DNA from: Solimonas sp040754295
Lineage (GTDB): Bacteria > Pseudomonadota > Gammaproteobacteria > Nevskiales > Nevskiaceae
Assembly: GCA_040754295.1 (NCBI GenBank)
Contig: JBFMCQ010000089.1
Span: 1 to 14,039 of the forward strand
Length of the DNA: 14,039 nucleotides
Reading direction: 5' to 3'
How positions within the stretch are numbered: the stretch's first letter is position 1; each line of letters starts with the position of its first letter. The notes beneath the pieces are model-generated. The model worked only from the letters and a program-made list of their open reading frames with translations. It was not told the origin of the DNA and did not search any database. Positions 7,811 to 13,647 of this stretch are shown here, piece by piece. A program made the translations under genes and the position numbers.

Positions 7811-7944
7811 GAAATCACCATCGCGCGATGGGTTCGTAGTGACTTTAACCGAGTTGTCGGCCTACGAGAGCATGAATTGCAGCAAAACGGCGTCGGCTCG
7901 GCGTTAAAGTAACTACAAGCATCCTCATGGTGCGGAGGAGACGC
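7811..7944. promoter_or_regulatory. Divergent regulator-phhA control region with a symmetric three-part site
   Basis: Two 15-base arms face each other: GTAGTGACTTTAACC at 7836-7850 and CGTTAAAGTAACTAC at 7902-7916, which match at 13 of 15 positions when one is reverse-complemented. Their midpoint is 7876. The dyad GCA-N5-TGC at 7870-7880 is centred at 7875, one base away. Each arm ends 25-28 bases before the start codon of its gene and contains TAAAGT, a weak -10-like hexamer; no good -35 is present, which suits an activated promoter. The phhA ribosome-binding site GGAGGAG is at 7934-7940. Lrp/AsnC octamers commonly bind several phased sites, so this is a credible operator, though no family consensus was tested. 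Confidence 0.6.
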
Positions 7945-8835
7945 ATGTACGGCGCCAACACCACCAGCGAGCTGCGCGGCGACTACTCGCGCGCGCGAGC
8001 GGATTTCACCGTCGATCAGGCCTGGCAGAGCTACAGCGAGGCTGACCACGCGCTATGGCGGCGCCTGTACGCGCGGCAGTCGCAGCTGGTACCGCGGTAC
8101 GCCTGCCGCGAATTCGCCGCAGGGCTCGCGCGCACCGACGCCAGCGAGCGCATTCCGGATCTGGACCGGACCAGCGAGCTGCTGCAGCGGGCGACCGGCT
8201 GGCGCCTCGTCGCCGTGCCCGGCTTCATCCCCGACGCGCCGTTCTTCCGTCACCTCGCCGCGCGTCGCTTCCCGGTGACGGTGTGGCTGCGCAAGCCCGA
8301 GGAGTTCGACTACCTCGTCGAGCCGGACATCTTTCACGACTTCTTCGGCCACGTGCCGATGCTGTTCGATCCGCGCTTCGCCGGCTTCGTGCAGCGCTAC
8401 GGTGAGCAGGGTCTGAAGGCACTGGACGCCGGCGCGCTGCCGCTGGCCGCGCGGCTGTACTGGTACACGGTCGAGTTCGGGCTGATCGAGGCCGACGACG
8501 GCCTGCGTGCCTACGGCGCCGGCATTCTCTCGTCCGGCGGCGAGACGCCGTACGCGGTCGAAAGCGAACAGCCGCTGCGCGTGCGCTTCGACCTGCAGCG
8601 CTGCATGCGCACGCGCTACATGATCGACGCGTACCAGAAGACCTATTTCGTGATCCGCTCGTTCGACGCGCTCGCCGATGCGATGGCGCAGGACTTCTCG
8701 CGGCTCGCCGCTGCGCTGCGCGACGAGCCGGAGCTGCAGCCCGATCGCCTGTATCCGGGCGACGCGGCGGTACAGCCGCGCGCCGGCCGGCGCGCCGCCA
8801 GAAGCGGGATGCCCGCCGGGATCTTTTCGGCATAA
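7945..8835 (+). CDS. phhA: Phenylalanine 4-monooxygenase (phenylalanine hydroxylase)
   Basis: This 296-residue monomeric-type bacterial enzyme is a non-haem iron, tetrahydrobiopterin-dependent hydroxylase that converts phenylalanine to tyrosine, the entry step of this pathway. Iron ligands are His131 and His136 in FHDFFGHVPML, with Glu177 in YWYTVEFGL. The pterin and substrate region VPGFIPDAPFFRHLAARRFPVT (about 91-112) and GILSSGGETPYA (193-204) are intact. It lacks the N-terminal ACT regulatory domain of the animal enzymes, as expected for bacteria. The ATG at 7945 has an excellent ribosome-binding site, GGAGGAG, four bases upstream. The last 20 or so residues (PRAGRRAARSG onward) lie beyond the conserved core and are encoded by strongly palindromic DNA. 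hppD begins 36 bases downstream, so they are probably one transcript. The pterin-recycling partner PhhB is not in this window. Confidence 0.97.
   Translation: MYGANTTSELRGDYSRARADFTVDQAWQSYSEADHALWRRLYARQSQLVPRYACREFAAGLARTDASERIPDLDRTSELLQRATGWRLVAVPGFIPDAPFFRHLAARRFPVTVWLRKPEEFDYLVEPDIFHDFFGHVPMLFDPRFAGFVQRYGEQGLKALDAGALPLAARLYWYTVEFGLIEADDGLRAYGAGILSSGGETPYAVESEQPLRVRFDLQRCMRTRYMIDAYQKTYFVIRSFDALADAMAQDFSRLAAALRDEPELQPDRLYPGDAAVQPRAGRRAARSGMPAGIFSA
8778..8816. repeat. Palindromic DNA in the phhA 3' end
   Basis: GCGCGCCGGCCGGCGCGC at 8778-8795 is a perfect 18-base palindrome. Nine bases later GCGGG/CCCGC (8804-8808/8812-8816) forms a second stem around ATG, followed by CGGGATCTTTT. Both lie inside the last codons of phhA. 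The weak T-run is nine bases or so from the stem, so terminator activity is doubtful. Such palindromic tails can come from invasion by a repeat element or simply from extreme GC. Confidence 0.45.
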
Positions 8836-8838
8836 AGT

Positions 8839-8860
8839 CCCCGTACGCACCGGGGCGGAG
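8839..8860 (+). promoter_or_regulatory. Small stem-loop next to the hppD ribosome-binding site
   Basis: CCCCG at 8839-8843 can pair with CGGGG at 8851-8855 across a seven-base loop. The hppD ribosome-binding site GGAG at 8857-8860 follows directly and is eleven bases from the ATG at 8872. A hairpin here could influence hppD translation. It is short, and may be chance in GC-rich DNA. Confidence 0.3.
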
Positions 8861-8871
8861 AACCTTTCGCC

Positions 8872-9957
8872 ATGAGCAAGACCCGAAACGCCAGGCCACC
8901 GGCCAACCCGCTCGGCACCGACGGCTTCGAGTTCGTCGAATACACCGCGCCGAGCGCCGCCGGCATCGAGCAGTTGCACAAACTCTTCGAGATGATGGGC
9001 TTCACCGCCGTGGCGAAGCACCGCAGCAAGGACGTGACGCTGTATCGCCAGGGCGACATCAATTTCCTCGTCAACGGCACGCCGTACACGCACTTCGAGC
9101 AGTTCGCCAAGGCGCACGGCCCGAGCGCCTGCGCGATGGGCTGGCGCGTGAAGGACGCCGTCAAAGCCTACGGGCACGCCGTCGGCCGGGGCGCCGTGCC
9201 GTTCGACACCAGGCCCGGCTTCATGGAGCTGCGCCTGCCCGCGGTCTACGGCATCGGCAGCAGCGTGCTCTATTTCATCGACCGCTACGGTCCGCAGCAT
9301 TCGATCTACGACGTCGATTTCAGGTTCTTCGACGGCGTCGAGCGCAATCCGCAGGGCGTGGGCCTCGTCGAGATCGACCATCTGACGCACAACGTCGAGC
9401 GCGGCAACCTGGACGCCTGGGCCGGCTTCTACGAGCGCATCGGCAACTTCCGCGAGATCCGCTACTTCGACATCGAAGGCAAGCTCAGCGGCCTGGTGTC
9501 GCGGGCGATGACCTCGCCGTGCGGCCGGATCCGCATCCCGATCAACGAATCCGCCGACGACAGGTCGCAGATCGAGGAGTTTCTGCGCCAGTACCGCGGC
9601 GAGGGCATCCAGCACATTGCGCTGTCGACGAACGACATCTACCGGACGGTCGAGGCGCTGCGCGCGCGCGGCGTGCAATTCATGGACACGCCGGACAGCT
9701 ACTACGACAAGGTCGACCGCCGCGTACCGGGCCATGGCGAGCCGCTCGCGCGCCTCAAAGAGCTGCGCATCCTCATCGACGGTGCACCGGTCGAGGGCAT
9801 CCTGCTGCAGATCTTCACCAGCACCGTGATCGGCCCGATCTTCTTCGAGATCATCCAGCGCAAGGGCAACGAGGGCTTCGGCGAAGGCAACTTCAAGGCG
9901 CTGTTCGAATCGATCGAGGACGATCAGATCCGGCGCGGGGTGCTGAGTGAGGCGTGA
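8872..9957 (+). CDS. hppD: 4-hydroxyphenylpyruvate dioxygenase
   Basis: This 361-residue iron(II) dioxygenase of the vicinal-oxygen-chelate fold decarboxylates and rearranges 4-hydroxyphenylpyruvate to homogentisate. It is built of two tandem half-barrels. The iron ligands are all present: His170 in VEIDHLTHNV, His248 in GIQHIALST, and Glu326 in FFEIIQRKG. Other family signatures include SPCGRIRIPINE (215-226), RGVQFMDTPDSYYD (266-279) and ILLQIFTSTVIGPIFFE (310-326). Length equals that of the Pseudomonas enzymes. The ATG at 8872 has GGAG upstream. The final codons and stop lie inside a run of 7-bp GTGAGGC units, so the extreme C-terminus (LSEA) is partly repeat-encoded. The gene is second in the phhA-hppD-hmgA-FAH-maiA row, and the tyrosine aminotransferase that feeds it is not in this window. 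Confidence 0.98.
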   Translation: MSKTRNARPPANPLGTDGFEFVEYTAPSAAGIEQLHKLFEMMGFTAVAKHRSKDVTLYRQGDINFLVNGTPYTHFEQFAKAHGPSACAMGWRVKDAVKAYGHAVGRGAVPFDTRPGFMELRLPAVYGIGSSVLYFIDRYGPQHSIYDVDFRFFDGVERNPQGVGLVEIDHLTHNVERGNLDAWAGFYERIGNFREIRYFDIEGKLSGLVSRAMTSPCGRIRIPINESADDRSQIEEFLRQYRGEGIQHIALSTNDIYRTVEALRARGVQFMDTPDSYYDKVDRRVPGHGEPLARLKELRILIDGAPVEGILLQIFTSTVIGPIFFEIIQRKGNEGFGEGNFKALFESIEDDQIRRGVLSEA

Positions 9958-9995
9958 GGCGGCGAGCGTGAGGCGTGAGGCGTGGGGCGTGAGGC
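9947..9995 (+). repeat. Tandem 7-bp GTGAGGC array, left block
   Basis: Seven consecutive 7-base units begin at 9947, 9954, 9961, 9968, 9975, 9982 and 9989. Five are exactly GTGAGGC; the third is GGCGAGC and the sixth GTGGGGC. The array begins inside the last codons of hppD and contains its TGA stop. The same unit appears in inverted orientation at 10088-10115, so RNA across this intergenic region could fold into a long imperfect hairpin. Its origin is unknown; I suspect a genome-dispersed simple repeat or a REP-like element. Confidence 0.85.
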
Positions 9996-10087
9996 GTTTG
10001 AAGCGGAGGGTCTAGGTCACGTGGAGCACAGGCACTCGGAATCCATTGAAGGCGGCAGGCACGGCATGCCCGCATCGGCGCCGTTGC
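9996..10087. other. Spacer between the inverted heptad arrays
   Basis: These 92 bases lie between the two oppositely oriented arrays. They contain GGAATCCATT and GGCACGGCATGCC-type short dyads but no gene. A TTG at 10046 is in frame with hmgA, with no stop between, but the encoded stretch has no family similarity that I recognise and no good ribosome-binding site, so I do not use it as the hmgA start. Confidence 0.4.
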
Positions 10088-10115
10088 GCCTCAGGCCTCA
10101 CGCCTCACCCCTCAC
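10088..10115 (-). repeat. 7-bp array, inverted right block abutting hmgA
   Basis: Four 7-base units run GCCTCAG, GCCTCAC, GCCTCAC and CCCTCAC; the two perfect ones are the reverse complement of GTGAGGC. Only GTCCC separates the last unit from the hmgA ATG at 10121. The block replaces the position where a Shine-Dalgarno sequence would be expected. It can pair with the left block at 9947-9995. Confidence 0.8.
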
Positions 10116-10120
10116 GTCCC

Positions 10121-11260
10121 ATGCGTAAGTGGATCTACCGCCCGATCGTCGAAGGCCAGGCTTCGCGCCAGGCGCACGCCGACCTGCCGCCCGGCACGGT
10201 CGAGCGCGAGCTGGGCAAGGAGGGCTTCTTCGGGCCGTCGACGCAGATGATCCACCCGCGTCCGCCGACCGGCTGGACCCTCTGCGAAGGGCCGCTGCGG
10301 CCGCGCGCCTTCGATCTGGGCAAGCTCGGCGCGACCACCGCCTCGCCGTGGGATGCGAAGACGATCCTGCACAACGCGCACCTGCGCCTGCGCCACTGGG
10401 TGTGTCCGCACGCGATGAGTGATCTGGCGCGCAATGCCGACGGCGACGAGCTGCTGTTCCTGCACGAAGGCCGCGCCGAGCTGTATTGCGACTACGGTCA
10501 TCTGCGGCTCGACGCCGGCGACTACCTCGTGCTGCCGCGCGGCACGATGTGGCGCATCGAGTGCACCGAGCCGACGACCTGGCTGCTGATCGAAGCGACC
10601 AACTCGAGCTACCAGCTGCCGGACAAGGGGCTCGTCGGCGAGCACGCGATCTTCGATCCGGCGCTGCTCGACTATCCGCGCATCGACGACGCGTTCAAAG
10701 CGCAACAGTCCGATGCGCGCGACTGGAAGCTGCGGATCAAGCGCGGCAACCAGCTGTCGATCGTGACCTATCCGTACAACCCGCTCGACGCGCTCGGCTG
10801 GCACGGCACGCTGATGCCGGTGCGGATCAACGTCAAGGACATCCGCCCGCTGATGTCGCACCGTTACCATCTGCCGCCGTCGGCGCACACGACTTTCGTC
10901 GCCCAGCGCTTCGTCGTCTGCACCTTCGCGCCGCGCCCGTTCGAGAGCGATCCGGGTGCGATCAAGCTGCCGTTCTTCCACAACAACGACGACTATGACG
11001 AGGTGCTGTTCTATCACGCCGGCGACTTCTTCTCGCGCGACGATATCCGCGCGGGCATGATGACCCTGCATCCCTGCGGCTTTACGCATGGACCGCACCC
11101 CAGGGCGCTGAAGAACATGCTCACGCAGTGCAAGCCGGCGACCGACGAGTACGCGGTGATGATCGATGCACGCGACGCACTCGAAGTCGGCGAGGCGGCG
11201 GCATCGGTCGAGTGGTCCGACTACCATCGCTCCTGGCAGACGGAGAACAGCGAAACATGA
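10121..11260 (+). CDS. hmgA: Homogentisate 1,2-dioxygenase, short-form cupin type
   Basis: This 379-residue protein is predicted to open the ring of homogentisate with O2, giving maleylacetoacetate. It is clearly shorter than the 430-445-residue Pseudomonas and human enzymes and lacks their N-terminal GFGNEF-type signature, so it belongs to a divergent branch. Two cupin regions are visible: HEGRAELYCDYGHLRLDAGDYLVLPRG at 115-141, and the C-terminal iron site, where His287 (FFHNN), Glu294 (YDEV) and His323 (THGPHP) correspond to the His-Glu-His ligands of the human enzyme. Position between hppD and the FAH gene supports the function. The ATG at 10121 begins MRKWIYRP, the natural start of the conserved region, but only inverted heptad repeats precede it, with no ribosome-binding site. 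Its TGA overlaps the ATG of a 24-codon mini-ORF. A related cupin dioxygenase with another substrate remains possible. Confidence 0.85.
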   Translation: MRKWIYRPIVEGQASRQAHADLPPGTVERELGKEGFFGPSTQMIHPRPPTGWTLCEGPLRPRAFDLGKLGATTASPWDAKTILHNAHLRLRHWVCPHAMSDLARNADGDELLFLHEGRAELYCDYGHLRLDAGDYLVLPRGTMWRIECTEPTTWLLIEATNSSYQLPDKGLVGEHAIFDPALLDYPRIDDAFKAQQSDARDWKLRIKRGNQLSIVTYPYNPLDALGWHGTLMPVRINVKDIRPLMSHRYHLPPSAHTTFVAQRFVVCTFAPRPFESDPGAIKLPFFHNNDDYDEVLFYHAGDFFSRDDIRAGMMTLHPCGFTHGPHPRALKNMLTQCKPATDEYAVMIDARDALEVGEAAASVEWSDYHRSWQTENSET

Positions 11261-11331
11261 ACGAGGCAATGCCCAGTCGCGCGTACGATCGCAGGATTCG
11301 CCCCTGCGCGGGCATGACGGCCGCGGCATGA
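11257..11331 (+). CDS. 24-residue mini-ORF bridging hmgA and the FAH gene, possible translational-coupling ORF
   Basis: The ATG at 11257-11259 overlaps the hmgA stop TGA at 11258-11260 (ATGA), and its own TGA at 11329-11331 overlaps the FAH-gene ATG at 11328-11330 (again ATGA). The encoded peptide runs MNEAMPSRAYDRR... to ...GMTAAA, has no recognised family and is unlikely to be a functional domain. GGAG at 11242-11245 lies eleven bases upstream of its ATG, whereas the FAH-gene ATG has no ribosome-binding site. I infer that ribosomes finishing hmgA re-initiate here and again at the FAH gene. A dRS3-like palindrome sits inside it. Coincidence cannot be excluded for so short a frame. Confidence 0.45.
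   Translation: MNEAMPSRAYDRRIRPCAGMTAAA
11294..11320 (+). repeat. dRS3/REP-like palindromic repeat unit between hmgA and the FAH gene
   Basis: This 27-base stretch starts GGATTCGCCCCTGC and ends GCGGGCATGACGG. It closely resembles the dispersed GGATTCCCGC...GCGGGAATGACG palindromes found in intergenic regions of many proteobacteria, including the Neisseria dRS3 type, from memory. The stem is GCCC/GGGC around CTGCGC. The usual ATTCCC/GGGAAT arms are degenerate here, so it is an imperfect copy. It lies wholly inside the 24-codon mini-ORF. Confidence 0.5.
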
Positions 11332-12362
11332 AGCTCGCAAGCCTCAAGGACGGCACGCGTGACGGCCGCCTCGTCGTCGTCTCGCGCGATCTGACGCGCT
11401 GCATCGCCGTTGCGCAGCTGGCACCGACGCTGCAGTCGGCGCTCGACCGCTGGCGCGCGGTCGAGCCGCAGCTGCGCATGGTCTCCGAGCGGCTCGACGC
11501 CGGCGGCTACGGCGACGACGCGGAGGCCTTCCATCCGATCGACACGCGCTCGCCGCTGCCGCGCGCCTACCAGTGGGCCGACGGCTCGGCCTACGTCAAC
11601 CACGTCGAGCTCGTGCGGCGCGCGCGCGGCGCCGAGATGCCGCCGAGCTTCTGGACCGATCCGCTGATCTATCAGGGCGGCAGCGACGGCTTTCTCGACC
11701 CGATGGGGCCGATCGAAGTCCTCACCGAGGACTGGGGCGTCGATCTCGAAGCCGAGATCGCGGTCGTGACCGACGACGTGCCGATGGGCCTGAGTGCCGA
11801 GGCGGCGCGCGCGCACATCCAGCTGGTCATGCTCGTCAACGACGTGTCGCTGCGCAATCTGATTCCCGCGGAGCTCGCCAAGGGCTTCGGCTTCTTTCAG
11901 AGCAAGCCGGCGTCCGCGTTCTCGCCGGTCGCCGTCACGCCCGACGAGCTCGGCGACGCCTGGGACGGCGCCAGGCTCAGCCTGCCGCTGCGCTCGTCGA
12001 TCAATGGGCAGGCGCTGGGTGCACCGAACGCCGGCGCCGACATGACTTTCGATTTCCCGACGCTGATCGCGCATGCGGCGAAAACGCGACGGCTGGCTGC
12101 AGGCAGCATCATCGGCTCCGGCACCGTCTCCAACCGCGGGCCCGACGGCGGCCCCGGCAAGCCCCTCGCCGAAGGCGGCGCCGGCTATTCCTGTCTGGCC
12201 GAGGTGCGCATGGTCGAAACCATCGTGCACGGCAAGCCGAAGACGCCGTTCCTGCGCTTCGGCGACGCAGTGCGCATCGAGATGCTCGACGCAGCGGGGC
12301 GCTCGATCTTCGGCGCGATCGAGCAAGTGGTGGCGCGCTACAAACCCAGAGGCGAGGCCTAG
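11328..12362 (+). CDS. Fumarylacetoacetate hydrolase family protein (probable fumarylacetoacetase)
   Basis: This 344-residue protein is predicted to hydrolyse fumarylacetoacetate to fumarate and acetoacetate, the last step of the pathway. It is of the shorter bacterial FAH type (about 330 residues) rather than the 420-residue animal type. The metal-binding residues of the family are visible as Glu141 and Glu143 in DLEAEIAVV and Asp172 in LVNDVSLRN. GFGFFQSKPASAFSPVAVTP (186-205) and GSIIGSGTVSNRG (259-271) are strong family signatures. The ATG at 11328 begins MKLASLKDGTRDGRL, the typical N-terminus, but has no ribosome-binding site; the overlapping mini-ORF may supply ribosomes. maiA starts five bases after its stop. 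Some FAH-fold members act on other diketo acids, but the neighbours make fumarylacetoacetate the likely substrate. Confidence 0.92.
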   Translation: MKLASLKDGTRDGRLVVVSRDLTRCIAVAQLAPTLQSALDRWRAVEPQLRMVSERLDAGGYGDDAEAFHPIDTRSPLPRAYQWADGSAYVNHVELVRRARGAEMPPSFWTDPLIYQGGSDGFLDPMGPIEVLTEDWGVDLEAEIAVVTDDVPMGLSAEAARAHIQLVMLVNDVSLRNLIPAELAKGFGFFQSKPASAFSPVAVTPDELGDAWDGARLSLPLRSSINGQALGAPNAGADMTFDFPTLIAHAAKTRRLAAGSIIGSGTVSNRGPDGGPGKPLAEGGAGYSCLAEVRMVETIVHGKPKTPFLRFGDAVRIEMLDAAGRSIFGAIEQVVARYKPRGEA

Positions 12363-12367
12363 CGACG

Positions 12368-13015
12368 ATGCTCAAGCTCTATTCGTACTGGCGCTCGTCG
12401 GCGAGTTATCGCGTGCGCATCGCGCTCAATCTCAAGGGACTGGCCTACGAGATCGTGCCGGTGCATCTGGTGCGGGACGGCGGCCAGCAGTTCTCGGCCG
12501 AGTACCGCGCGCTCAATCCGCAATCGCGCGTGCCCGTGCTGGTCGATGGCGACTTCGCGCTGAACCAGTCGCTGGCGATCCTCGAGTATCTGGAGGCCAC
12601 GCACCCGCAGCCGGCCCTGCTGAGCGGTGATGTGCGCATGCAGGCGCGCATCCGAGCGTTCTGCCAGACCATCAATGCCGACATCCAGCCGTTGCAGAAC
12701 ACCTCGGTGCTGAACTACCTCGGCGAGACTCTGCGGCTCGGCGAGGACGCGCGTACCGCCTGGCTGCGGCACTGGATCACGCGCGGTCTGGCGGCCCTCG
12801 AGGACGAGCTGCGCAGCGCGCCACCAACGCCGTTCGTGTTCGGCGACAGCGCGAGCTGGGCCGACTGCCTGCTGGTGCCGCAGATTTACGCGGCGGCGCG
12901 CTTCGGCTGCGACGCCTCGCGTTATCCGCGGCTGGCGCGCGTGGCCGCGCACTGCGCGAGCCTGCCGGCGTTCCAGCGCGCGCACCCGGACGCGCAGCCG
13001 GACGCCAACCGGTAG
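12368..13015 (+). CDS. maiA: Maleylacetoacetate isomerase (zeta-class glutathione S-transferase)
   Basis: This 215-residue cytoplasmic enzyme uses glutathione to isomerise maleylacetoacetate to fumarylacetoacetate. The zeta-class active-site motif is SSASYRVRIAL at 10-20, equivalent to SSCSWRVRIAL of the animal enzyme with Ala in place of Cys. The thioredoxin-like domain covers about 1-80, with the cis-proline in SRVPVLVD (53-60) and the glutathione-binding NQSLAILEYLE (66-76). An all-helical domain follows, with Q-x-I-N-A-D-I-Q-P-LQN at 100-111 and the usual WADCLLVPQIYAA at 164-176. The ATG at 12368 is five bases after the FAH-gene stop, with GAGG at 12354-12357 as ribosome-binding site inside that gene. 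It is the last gene of the catabolic row. Confidence 0.97.
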   Translation: MLKLYSYWRSSASYRVRIALNLKGLAYEIVPVHLVRDGGQQFSAEYRALNPQSRVPVLVDGDFALNQSLAILEYLEATHPQPALLSGDVRMQARIRAFCQTINADIQPLQNTSVLNYLGETLRLGEDARTAWLRHWITRGLAALEDELRSAPPTPFVFGDSASWADCLLVPQIYAAARFGCDASRYPRLARVAAHCASLPAFQRAHPDAQPDANR

Positions 13016-13085
13016 GCGCAGGCGGCCGGGTTCTGGCGCCGGAGCCGCGCAGGAAATCGCGCGCGCGCCGGGTATCACGCTCGAA

Positions 13086-13106
13086 GCCGCCGGATTCGCC
13101 GGCGGC
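13086..13106 (+). promoter_or_regulatory. Perfect 8-bp stem-loop upstream of the EF-hand gene
   Basis: GCCGCCGG at 13086-13093 pairs perfectly with CCGGCGGC at 13099-13106 around a five-base loop, ATTCG. It lies 70 bases after maiA and five bases before the AGGAG ribosome-binding site of the next gene. No U-tract follows, so it is not a classical intrinsic terminator. It could terminate imperfectly, protect the 3' end of the catabolic transcript, or shape the leader of the EF-hand mRNA. Confidence 0.5.
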
Positions 13107-13124
13107 GCCCAGGAGTTCCCCCCG

Positions 13125-13598
13125 ATGAGCAAACCCCTTGTCCAACATGCTTTCCAGTCTCTGCTCGCGCTCGGCCTGGTGCTCGTGGCGCCGCTGGCGC
13201 TGGCCCAGCCCGGCGGCGGCCGCGCCTTCGACCGTCTCGACACCGACGGCGACGGCGCTATCTCGCGCGCGGAGTTCCTGGCCGCCAAGGCCGGCGCCTT
13301 CGATCGGGTCGACGCCGATGGCGACGGCATCGTAACCACGGCCGAAATGGAGGCCGCCCGCGAGCAGGCGCGCGAGCGCGTCCGCGAGCGCCTCGCCGAG
13401 CGCGGCGGACCCGGCGGCGGCTTCGCGCAGGCCGATGCCGACGGCGACGGCAAGGTCAGCCGCGAGGAATGGCTGTCCGCCCCCACCGAGCTTTTCAACC
13501 GCGCCGACGCCGACGGCAACGGCGTGGTTACACGCGAGGAAATGGGCGGCCTGCGCGAGCAGGCGCGCGCGCTGCGCGACGCGCAGCAGACCCCGTGA
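13125..13598 (+). CDS. Exported four-EF-hand calcium-binding protein
   Basis: This 157-residue protein begins with a signal peptide (hydrophobic core about 11-26, probable cleavage after ALA27 before Gln28), so it should act in the periplasm or outside. Four 12-residue EF-hand loops are visible: DTDGDGAISRAE at 39-50, DADGDGIVTTAE at 63-74, DADGDGKVSREE at 104-115 and DADGNGVVTREE at 128-139. Each has acidic residues at 1, 3 and 5 (Asn at 5 in the last), Gly at 6 and Glu at 12. The loops come as two pairs joined by an Arg/Glu-rich helix (75-93) and a glycine hinge GGPGGG, a calmodulin-like arrangement. AGGAG at 13111-13115 is nine bases before the ATG. The role is unknown; calcium buffering or sensing is an inference. 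It is a separate unit from the catabolic operon by content. Confidence 0.92.
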   Translation: MSKPLVQHAFQSLLALGLVLVAPLALAQPGGGRAFDRLDTDGDGAISRAEFLAAKAGAFDRVDADGDGIVTTAEMEAAREQARERVRERLAERGGPGGGFAQADADGDGKVSREEWLSAPTELFNRADADGNGVVTREEMGGLREQARALRDAQQTP

Positions 13599-13647
13599 AC
13601 CGCCCGGGGCTCTTCCACAGTAAGCTGAACCTTCAAGGAGACCGAAC

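Noticed and set aside
8804..8830. Intrinsic terminator between phhA and hppD
   Set aside because: The stem is only five pairs, the T-run is short and separated from the stem, and it lies inside the coding sequence; hppD follows with normal operon spacing.
8053..9735. Long minus-strand open frame (560 codons) across phhA and hppD
   Set aside because: It spans two well-identified genes and their intergenic region with no family motif; it is a GC-driven shadow frame.
9947..10115. Possible CRISPR array
   Set aside because: The repeat unit is only 7 bp, tandem without spacers, and there are no cas genes.
10046..10120. N-terminal extension of HmgA from the TTG at 10046
   Set aside because: The extension is translated from spacer and heptad repeat, shows no family similarity and has no convincing ribosome-binding site; MRKWIYRP at 10121 begins the conserved region.
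11314..11331. Five-codon ATG...TGA frame immediately before the FAH gene as a separate leader peptide
   Set aside because: It is the in-frame tail of the 24-codon mini-ORF that starts at 11257, so it is not independent.
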